Shown one piece after another: positions 57,632 to 64,000 of a stretch of 64,000 bases of DNA. The position numbers were made by a program, and so were the translations under genes. Under the pieces are notes generated by a model, which saw only the letters and a program-made list of their open reading frames with translations, did no database searches and was not told the origin of the DNA. The stretch's first letter is position 1; every line of letters starts with the position of its first letter. Source of the stretch: Subtercola sp. (lineage in GTDB: Bacteria; Actinomycetota; Actinomycetes; Actinomycetales; Microbacteriaceae); the NCBI GenBank assembly GCA_025463765.1, contig JAODBC010000019.1, forward strand, positions 62,001-126,000. The letters run 5' to 3'.

Positions 57632-58015
57632 CTACTGCTTGGGGTGGTCGTCGACTTTCGTGTCGATGTGAAAGTCGGTGCCGTGCACGTTGCTGATGGT
57701 GGTGGTGGAGTCGTAGTGCACGTCGGGGCTGTCGGTGGCGCTGAAGTCGCAGTGCACGACGGCACCCTCGACGATGTCGATCTGTGCGGTGCCGCAGTCG
57801 ACGATGGGAGTCACGTTGAGCTGTTTCTGAAACTGTTCGCTGACCTGTTTTGCGAAGTCGGTGGGCGACATGGTGACGTTCGAGTTGAACGAACAGCCGG
57901 CGAGGGCGACCGCGGCGAGCATGACGCCGGCGACCGATGCGGACAGGCGCGCGGTGCGCGACGATCGGTACACGGATCGCCTGGCAGGGGAGTCGAAGGG
58001 TGTGAGTTTTAACAT
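57632..58015 (-). CDS. DUF4333 lipoprotein
   Basis: 127 aa from ATG 58015 (another ATG is in frame at 58030). Signal peptide ending in lipobox LAGC near residue 40, then a DUF4333 domain with the two conserved cysteines (VDCGTAQIDIVEGAVVHCDF). Function unknown; the family is confined to actinobacterial exported proteins. Converges with the DUF2993 gene and is divergent from lysA. Confidence 0.82.
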   Translation of the reverse strand: MLKLTPFDSPARRSVYRSSRTARLSASVAGVMLAAVALAGCSFNSNVTMSPTDFAKQVSEQFQKQLNVTPIVDCGTAQIDIVEGAVVHCDFSATDSPDVHYDSTTTISNVHGTDFHIDTKVDDHPKQ

Positions 58016-58262
58016 GATTAATGCTCGCATAAAACGGAGCTTTGCTCAAGCCCGCTATGCCGAATATACCGTGACGCGAAAAACCAGCGCTCGGTGATCT
58101 CCGATAGGATTTTCTCGACCCCTCAAGCTCCGCAAAAAGCACCATCGGGCGCCGGGGTCGACGGCTTCAGGGACCAATCCGGGTTCGCTCGCCCGCTCCT
58201 GTCGCGCACCCCGCTCGTCGTAAGGCTTGCCGGGCGCCCCGTTACATTCGCCGAAGGTTTTG

Positions 58263-59681
58263 ATGACTGCCAACCCGCTTGCTCCGCCGTGGCTCGCCGT
58301 GCCCGACGACGCAAACGACCTGCCGCGCGCCGTCTGGCCCACCACCTCGGCTCGAACGGATTCCGGCGAGCTCACCCTCGGCGGCGTCTCCGCCTCCGAG
58401 CTGCTGGCCCGGTTCGGCAGCCCGCTCTACGTCGTCGACGAGGTGGATGCCCGGGGCCGGGCTCGCACCGTACGCGAGGCGTTCGAGCGAGCATCCACCC
58501 GCATCGGCACCGACGTCACCGTTTACTACGCAGGCAAGGCCTTCTTGTGCGCTGCAGTGGCCGAATGGATGACCGCTGAAGGCCTCTCGATCGATGTCTG
58601 CAGCGCAGGGGAGTTCGCGGTCGCGCGAGCATCGGGAGTCGACCCCGCGCGAATCGGGTATCACGGTAACAACAAGTCGCTCGCCGAGATCGACTCCGCG
58701 GTTGAGAACGGCGTCGGAGCCATCGTGATCGACAGCGCCATCGAGGTCGAGCGGGTCGCCGCGGCGGCAGTGCGGCACGGAGTCGTGCAGGCGGTCAGGC
58801 TGCGCGTGAACAGCGGCGTGCACGCGCACACCCACGATTTTCTGGCCACCGCGCACGAAGACCAGAAGTTCGGCGTCACTCTCGATGACGCCCCGACGCT
58901 GGTCGCGAGCATCCGGTCGTACCCTTCGCTTCGTTTTCTCGGGCTGCACTGCCACATCGGCTCCCAGATCTTCGGGGCCGACGGCTTCTCGGAGTCGGCC
59001 GCGCGTCTGCTCGGCCTGCATGCGACGCTGCTCGAGGGCGGCGACATTCCCGAACTCAATCTCGGCGGCGGCTTCGGCATCGCCTATACGACCGCCGACG
59101 ACCCGACCTCGATCGATCTGTTGGCCGACCAGATCGCCGACATCGTCGCGGCCGAATGCGCGCGCCTGGCCATCGCGGTGCCCCGCCTGGCCTTCGAGCC
59201 GGGGCGCCTCATCATCGGGCCGAGCGGCGTGACCCTCTACACCGTCGGCACGATCAAGCCGGTGTCGGTCGGCGATGCCGTGCGAACCTACGTCAGTGTC
59301 GACGGCGGAATGAGCGACAACGTGCGCCCCGCCCTGTACGGCGCCGACTACTCGGTGCGCCTCGCGAATCGCGTGTCAGCGGTCGACCCGGCACTCGTCA
59401 GAGTGGCCGGCAAGCACTGCGAGAGCGGCGACATCGTGGTGCACGCGGACTACCTGCCCGGCGACGTGGAGCCCGGCGACCTGCTCGCCGTGCCGGTGAC
59501 GGGAGCGTACTGCTGGTCGATGTCGAGCAACTACAACTATCTCGGGCGCCCGCCCGTCGTCGCCGTCGCCGACCGGGAGGCGCGGCTGATCATGCGCGGC
59601 GAGACCATCGACGACCTGCTCGCCCGCGACCCGGGAATCGGCCGCGAAACCCGTAAAGCGCCGCTCGTCGCGTCGCACTGA
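58263..59681 (+). CDS. lysA: Diaminopimelate decarboxylase
   Basis: 472 aa from ATG 58263. Decarboxylates meso-diaminopimelate to lysine. PLP-Lys92 in VYYAGKAF, the glycine loop NLGGGFGIAY, EPGRLI, and the dimer-partner Cys in GKHCESGD. A TACATT hexamer lies 14 bases upstream, so the 5' leader is very short. First gene of the lysA-hom-thrC-thrB run, the conserved actinobacterial aspartate-family cluster. Confidence 0.95.
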   Translation: MTANPLAPPWLAVPDDANDLPRAVWPTTSARTDSGELTLGGVSASELLARFGSPLYVVDEVDARGRARTVREAFERASTRIGTDVTVYYAGKAFLCAAVAEWMTAEGLSIDVCSAGEFAVARASGVDPARIGYHGNNKSLAEIDSAVENGVGAIVIDSAIEVERVAAAAVRHGVVQAVRLRVNSGVHAHTHDFLATAHEDQKFGVTLDDAPTLVASIRSYPSLRFLGLHCHIGSQIFGADGFSESAARLLGLHATLLEGGDIPELNLGGGFGIAYTTADDPTSIDLLADQIADIVAAECARLAIAVPRLAFEPGRLIIGPSGVTLYTVGTIKPVSVGDAVRTYVSVDGGMSDNVRPALYGADYSVRLANRVSAVDPALVRVAGKHCESGDIVVHADYLPGDVEPGDLLAVPVTGAYCWSMSSNYNYLGRPPVVAVADREARLIMRGETIDDLLARDPGIGRETRKAPLVASH

Positions 59682-59720
59682 CCGTCGCCACCACTTTTTC
59701 TGCACACCGAAGAAAGCATC

Positions 59721-61061
59721 ATGATCGAATACCGAAACCTCAAGATCGCGCTGCTCGGCGCCGGCACCGTGGGCGCCCAGGTCGCCCAGTTGCTGCGCGA
59801 GCACGGCGATGAGCTCGCCTCCCGCGTCGGCGCGGGGCTCGAGCTCGTCGGAATCGCAGTGCGCGACGTCGACGCCGTGCGCGACGTCGACCTGCCGCAC
59901 GAGCTCTACACAACTGACGCCGAGTCGCTCATTCTCTCGGCCGACATCGTGATCGAGCTGATGGGCGGCATCGAGCCGGCTCGCACGTACATTCTGCAGG
60001 CGCTGCACTCGGGCGCCGATGTGGTGACCGGCAATAAGGCGCTTCTCGCGCTGCACGGCAGCGAGCTGTTCGAGGCGGCAGACCAAGTCGGCGCGCAGCT
60101 TTACTACGAGGCCGCCGCCGGGGGAGCGATTCCCATCATCCGCCCGCTGCGCGACAGCCTCGCGGGCGACCGGGTCAAGCGCATTCTCGGCATCGTGAAC
60201 GGCACGACGAACTACATTCTCGACCGAATGGATGTCGACGGCGACACGCTCGACGAAGCGCTGGCCCGCGCCACCGAACTCGGGTATGCCGAGGCAGACC
60301 CGACGGCCGACATCGAAGGGTACGACGCCGCACAGAAGGCGGCCATTCTCGCCCGGCTGGCGTTCCACTCCGCCGTACCTGTCGAATCGGTGTACCGCGA
60401 GGGCATCACCGGCGTCACGGCCGAACTCGTCGACCAGGCGCGCGCCTCGGGGTACGTGGTGAAGCTGCTGGCGATCTGCGAACGATTCACCGACCCCGAG
60501 ACGGGAGTGGAGGGAATCGCCGCTCGGGTGCACCCCGCGCTGGTGTCGCGGCTGCATCCTCTCGCGGCGGTGCACGGGGCGAAGAACGCCGTGTTCGTCG
60601 AGGCGGAGGCAGCGGGGGATCTCATGTTCTACGGCGCCGGAGCCGGGGGGCTGGAGACGGCATCCGCTGTGCTCGGCGACCTCGTGTCGGCCGCGCGCCG
60701 CCATGTCGCTGGTGGCCCGGGCGTGGCGGAATCCGTCGCCGCCCACCTGCCCATTCTCGGCCTCGGCTCGGTGCGCACCCGCTACCAGATCACCCTCGAA
60801 GTCGCCGACGAACCGGGTGTACTGGCGCGCATCGCCGGCCTGTTCAGCGAACACGGGGTCTCGGTCGAAGCGGTGCAGCAGTCGTCGGGCCGACAGGCGG
60901 GCTCGCCCGCGGCCTCGCCGTCGGGTGCCGCGAGCACCGCTACCCTTGTCATTGTCACGCACGAGTCGACCGAGGCGGCGCTCAGCGCCACCGTCACGGC
61001 GCTCGCCGACCACGCCGCTGTCGCCAGCGTGACGTCTGTTATGAGAGTTGAAGGAGCCTGA
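59721..61061 (+). CDS. hom: Homoserine dehydrogenase with ACT domain
   Basis: 446 aa. N-terminal NAD(P) motif ALLGAGTVGAQVAQLL, ELMGGIEPAR, the catalytic region NGTTNYIL and EGYDAAQKAAILARLAF, and a C-terminal ACT domain (residues about 355-446) that gives feedback inhibition by threonine in relatives. Reduces aspartate semialdehyde to homoserine, the branch point to MetX as well as ThrB. The ACT domain contains an extra Ala/Gly/Ser stretch (GRQAGSPAASPSGAAS). TGA overlaps the thrC ATG. Confidence 0.95.
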   Translation: MIEYRNLKIALLGAGTVGAQVAQLLREHGDELASRVGAGLELVGIAVRDVDAVRDVDLPHELYTTDAESLILSADIVIELMGGIEPARTYILQALHSGADVVTGNKALLALHGSELFEAADQVGAQLYYEAAAGGAIPIIRPLRDSLAGDRVKRILGIVNGTTNYILDRMDVDGDTLDEALARATELGYAEADPTADIEGYDAAQKAAILARLAFHSAVPVESVYREGITGVTAELVDQARASGYVVKLLAICERFTDPETGVEGIAARVHPALVSRLHPLAAVHGAKNAVFVEAEAAGDLMFYGAGAGGLETASAVLGDLVSAARRHVAGGPGVAESVAAHLPILGLGSVRTRYQITLEVADEPGVLARIAGLFSEHGVSVEAVQQSSGRQAGSPAASPSGAASTATLVIVTHESTEAALSATVTALADHAAVASVTSVMRVEGA

Positions 61062-62182
61062 TGGCCGCCGAAAGTGCCCGAATCGTGTCGCGACCGATTG
61101 TTTCCAGGCAGTGGAGAGGTGTGCTGAACGAGTACGCCGACCGCCTGAACATCAGCGCTGCGACGCCCATCATCACGCTCGGCGAGGGTGGTACTCCGCT
61201 GATTCCCGCGCCGGCGCTCTCTGCGCGCACGGGCGCGAAGGTGTGGGTGAAGTTCGAGGGCATGAACCCCACGGGCTCGTTCAAAGACCGTGGCATGACC
61301 ATGGCCATTTCGAAGGCCGTCGAGCACGGCGCGAAGGCCGTCATCTGCGCCTCGACCGGCAACACGTCGGCCTCGGCCGCCGCGTATGCCGCGCACGCGG
61401 GCATCACCGCCGCGGTGCTCGTGCCCGAGGGCAAGATCGCCCTGGGCAAGCTCAGCCAGGCCATCGCGCACAACGCCGAGCTGCTGCAGGTGCAGGGCAA
61501 CTTCGACGACTGCCTCGACATCGCCCGCGAGCTCGCCGACCACTACCCGGTGCACCTGGTGAACTCGGTGAACCCCGACCGCATCGAGGGCCAGAAGACG
61601 GCCGCGTTCGAGGTCGTCGAGGTGCTGGAAGATGCGCCGGACTTTCACATCGTGCCGGTGGGCAATGCGGGTAACTACACAGCGTATTTCCGCGGCTACA
61701 GCGAAGAGCTCGAGCGCGGCGCCACCACGAAGCTGCCACGTATGTTCGGCTTCCAGGCCAGCGGCAGCGCTCCGATCGTGCTGGGACACGTCGTGAAGCA
61801 CCCCGAGACCATCGCCAGCGCCATTCGCATCGGCAACCCCGCGTCGTGGAACCTGGCGACCGCCGCCCGCGAGGCGAGCGACGGGTACTTCGGCGCCATC
61901 GACGACGCGAAGATCCTCGAAGCGCATCGCATTCTCTCGGCCGAGGTCGGCATCTTCGTCGAGCCCGCCTCGGCGATCAGCGTCGCCGGTCTGCTCGAGC
62001 GCGCAGAGGCCGGCCAGATTCCGGCAGGCGCCACCGTCGTGCTCACGGTCACGGGCCACGGCCTGAAAGACCCCCAGTGGGCGCTGCGCAACGCAGACGG
62101 CGGCGACATCACGCCGACGATCGTGCCGATCGACGCGGCCGAGATCGCCGGCGTGCTCGGCCTCGTCAAGGGTGCCGAGTGA
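61061..62182 (+). CDS. thrC: Threonine synthase
   Basis: 373 aa fold-type II PLP enzyme converting O-phosphohomoserine to threonine. PLP-Lys75 in GSFKDRGMT, GNTSASAAAYA near 109, and the phosphate-binding VGNAGNYTAYFRG. ATG 61061 overlaps the hom stop (TGATG), and its own TGA overlaps the thrB GTG, so the three genes are translationally coupled. Confidence 0.96.
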   Translation: MAAESARIVSRPIVSRQWRGVLNEYADRLNISAATPIITLGEGGTPLIPAPALSARTGAKVWVKFEGMNPTGSFKDRGMTMAISKAVEHGAKAVICASTGNTSASAAAYAAHAGITAAVLVPEGKIALGKLSQAIAHNAELLQVQGNFDDCLDIARELADHYPVHLVNSVNPDRIEGQKTAAFEVVEVLEDAPDFHIVPVGNAGNYTAYFRGYSEELERGATTKLPRMFGFQASGSAPIVLGHVVKHPETIASAIRIGNPASWNLATAAREASDGYFGAIDDAKILEAHRILSAEVGIFVEPASAISVAGLLERAEAGQIPAGATVVLTVTGHGLKDPQWALRNADGGDITPTIVPIDAAEIAGVLGLVKGAE

Positions 62183-63174
62183 CGGCCGAACGGGCTGACG
62201 CTGCTACCGCGCAGACTGTGACCGAAACCGCCGCCGGGCATCCGCTTGCCACCGGCCTCTCGGTCAGCGTTCGTGTTCCCGCGACCAGCGCGAACCTCGG
62301 CCCGGGTTTCGACACGCTCGGGCTTTCGCTCTCGCTCTACGACGAGCTCACGGTGACCGTGCGCGACGCGCCCGGTGCGACAGTGGATGTTCGTGGGGTC
62401 GGCGCCGGAGAAGTACCCACCGACGAATCCAACTTGGTGGTGCGGTCGATCGCGCACACGTTCGCTGCGTACGATCAGCCGATGCCGGGCCTCGACCTCA
62501 TCGCGCGTAACTCGATTCCCCACGGTCGCGGGCTCGGATCATCCGGTGCCGCCATCGTGAGCGGCATCATGGCCGCGAAAGGCCTGCTCGAAGGCATCGT
62601 CGAGATCGACGCGCTCGGGCTGCTCGCCCGCGCGACCGAGCTCGAAGGGCATCCCGACAACGTGGCGCCCGCGCTCTTCGGCGGGCTCACCATCGCCTGG
62701 GTCACCCCAGAAGGTCCGCAGTTCAAGAAGCTGATGGTGCACCGCGGCGTCTCTCCGCTCGTGCTCGTACCGCAGGCGACCATGTCGACCGCGCTGGCCC
62801 GCAGCCTGCAGCCGGCGACCGTGCCGCACGAAGACGCCATCTTCAACGTGTCGCGGTCGACGCTGCTCATCGCGGCGCTGATTCAGAGCCCCGAGCTGCT
62901 GTTCGCGGCCACCGAAGACAAACTGCACCAGAGCTACCGTGCGGCCGCGATGCCCGAGACCGACCGGCTCATCGGGCTGCTGCGCGCGCAGGGCTTTCCG
63001 GCCGTCGTCTCGGGTGCCGGCCCGAGCATCCTGGTGCTCTGCAGTGACCCCGGTCAGCGATTGGCGGCCGCCGAGCTGGTGGCTCAACACGCCGATACAC
63101 CCTGGGATTCGCTAGTACTGGCCGTCGACTTCAAAGGTGCTACAGTGATACCGCACCCGGCCGAAGCCGCGTAG
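62179..63174 (+). CDS. thrB: Homoserine kinase
   Basis: 331 aa from GTG 62179. GHMP kinase: N-terminal VRVPATSANLGPGFDTLG, the ATP loop PHGRGLGSSGAAI and the C-terminal GAGPSILVL. Phosphorylates homoserine for ThrC. The first 25 residues are an Ala/Thr-rich extension. Overlaps thrC by four bases (GTGA). A 206-bp gap to rho follows, in which I see no gene and no clear terminator. Confidence 0.95.
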   Translation: MTAERADAATAQTVTETAAGHPLATGLSVSVRVPATSANLGPGFDTLGLSLSLYDELTVTVRDAPGATVDVRGVGAGEVPTDESNLVVRSIAHTFAAYDQPMPGLDLIARNSIPHGRGLGSSGAAIVSGIMAAKGLLEGIVEIDALGLLARATELEGHPDNVAPALFGGLTIAWVTPEGPQFKKLMVHRGVSPLVLVPQATMSTALARSLQPATVPHEDAIFNVSRSTLLIAALIQSPELLFAATEDKLHQSYRAAAMPETDRLIGLLRAQGFPAVVSGAGPSILVLCSDPGQRLAAAELVAQHADTPWDSLVLAVDFKGATVIPHPAEAA

Positions 63175-63380
63175 ATCAAAACGCCGCGAACCACTTGGTT
63201 TCCGAACTCCAGTTCGAGTAGCTTCAGTTCTCAAACCGATTCGCCGGTTGCACATCCTCCACATTACCGCTGACGTCTGCAGTGCCGTGGAGCCACGACT
63301 CGTGGCCTCCGCCGACGCATCCAGGCGCGTACAGCTCTCTTGCCGCAACTCATAAGACGGCAGAGGAAGGAATCACCTTA

Positions 63381-64000
63381 GTGACTGACACCAATCTCCA
63401 CGCTCCCAGCGCGGAATCGACCGGCGCGGAATCTGCCGCTGCTTCCACCAGCGCAGAGACCACCGCAGCACCTGCCGACCTCTCGACCCTGAAGGTCTCC
63501 GAGCTTCAGACGCTGGCTGCCGCACTCGGCATCGCCGGTGCATCCAAACTCCGTAAGGGCGAACTGGTCGCCGCCATCGCCGGCGCGCAACCGAACGGCT
63601 CTGCTGCTGCCGAGGCGCCTGCTGCCGAGGTTCCTGCCGCCGAGGCTCCTGCCACCGCACCCGCTGCCGACGCGCCCGCTGCCGACGCTGCGACTGTCGC
63701 GGCGCCCGTAACTGCGGCCCCCGTGACCGAGGCGCCTGTCGCCGACGCTCCCGTGACTGAGGCGCCCGTCGCCGACGCTCCCGTGACTGAGGCGCCCGTC
63801 GTCGACGCGCCTGCCACCGCTCCCCGCCGCCGCGCCTCGCGCCGCGTCACCTCCGCCGAGCCCACCAGCGCTCCCGCGGCTGCTCCCGTTGCAGTCGCCA
63901 ACACCCGTGAGACCCGCTCGGGCCGAGTCGGTGCTGCCTCGCACGTCAACGCCGGCGCTGCCGAGCACGCTCCGCTCGTTCCCACGAACGACGATGCGAC
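63381..64000 (+). CDS. rho: Transcription termination factor Rho, N-terminal part
   Basis: 206 codons from GTG 63381 to the window end; the ATPase core lies beyond the edge. The Rho_N (SAP-like) domain is at residues about 33-68 (LSTLKVSELQTLAAALGIAG then KLRKGELVAAIAG). It is followed by the actinobacterial Ala/Pro/Glu insertion and RRRASRRV. Three exact or near-exact 30-bp units (63721-63810) encode PVTEAPVADA. GGAAGG precedes the GTG at suitable spacing. Position after thrB is the common actinobacterial order. Confidence 0.9.
   Translation, partial: MTDTNLHAPSAESTGAESAAASTSAETTAAPADLSTLKVSELQTLAAALGIAGASKLRKGELVAAIAGAQPNGSAAAEAPAAEVPAAEAPATAPAADAPAADAATVAAPVTAAPVTEAPVADAPVTEAPVADAPVTEAPVVDAPATAPRRRASRRVTSAEPTSAPAAAPVAVANTRETRSGRVGAASHVNAGAAEHAPLVPTNDDA
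63721..63810 (+). repeat. 30-bp in-frame repeat in rho
   Basis: Three consecutive 30-bp units begin at 63721, 63751 and 63781, encoding PVTEAPVADA/PVTEAPVVDA in the low-complexity insertion of Rho. Confidence 0.9.

Noticed and set aside
59376-61013. A 545-codon leftward frame opposite lysA and hom
   Set aside because: Antisense shadow of housekeeping genes with intact motifs on the other strand.

Overview
The window is high-GC actinobacterial chromosome, most likely from the family Microbacteriaceae. The basis is gene content: a metX/metY pair, the threonine-branch run argS - two DUF2993 proteins - lysA - hom - thrC - thrB - rho, DUF4333 and LysM-type lipoproteins, no outer-membrane genes, and many start codons placed 6-8 bases after a -10 hexamer, as expected for leaderless mRNAs.

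Layout. 1-3048: a sensor histidine kinase with an overlapping downstream membrane protein, then metX; metY (3241-4566) lies upstream of metX, separated by a repeat-rich, strongly foldable 190-bp gap. 4713-10386: rightward single genes (SDR, phosphoribosyltransferase, S51 peptidase, uracil-DNA glycosylase, GNAT, amidase) ending with an unknown protein whose promoter carries a DtxR/IdeR-type iron box. 10430-15851: leftward metabolic genes (SDR, HExxH membrane protein, disulfide oxidoreductase, crotonase, arginase-like, F420-reductase-like). 15957-21004: glutamine amidotransferase, a 52-aa membrane protein, MarR plus MATE exporter, thioesterase plus RraA-like protein. 21059-27510: SRPBCC protein, a frameshifted LysM lipoprotein, an S4 protein, and a ClpP/ClpP-like pair beside a PopR/ClgR-type regulator that shares an operator with it, then an oxidoreductase and a patatin.

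27725-45358 is a surface-polysaccharide locus. A leftward run of thirteen genes starts with a polyprenyl glycosylphosphotransferase and continues with a Gfo/Idh dehydrogenase, an epimerase, two DegT aminotransferases, a NeuD-type acyltransferase, several glycosyltransferases, a Wzx flippase, a three-domain glycosyltransferase fusion, a Wzy polymerase and a Wzz protein. A convergent WlbB-type acetyltransferase closes the locus. The gene set points to a lipid-linked, Wzx/Wzy-dependent heteropolysaccharide containing N-acetylated amino sugar. Eleven consecutive junctions from 43719 to 29113 overlap by 4 or 8 bases.

45.4-52.5 kb is a lower-density, repeat- and remnant-rich stretch ending at tRNA-Arg(CCG). 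A tyrosine integrase broken by about three frameshifts abuts the tRNA 3' end, and a second integrase C-terminus with a 120-bp internal deletion lies 5.8 kb away. Between them are small membrane proteins, a DUF2750 protein, an XRE regulator and a LysM lipoprotein: the picture of a decayed integrative island. 52.6-64 kb returns to housekeeping genes and runs off the end inside rho.

A recurring theme is short tandem repeats: in-frame 6-, 9-, 15-, 18- and 30-bp units inside genes, and 9-, 17-, 19- and 90-bp units between genes. The most interesting regulatory module is the PopR-like regulator and the catalytic/non-catalytic ClpP pair.
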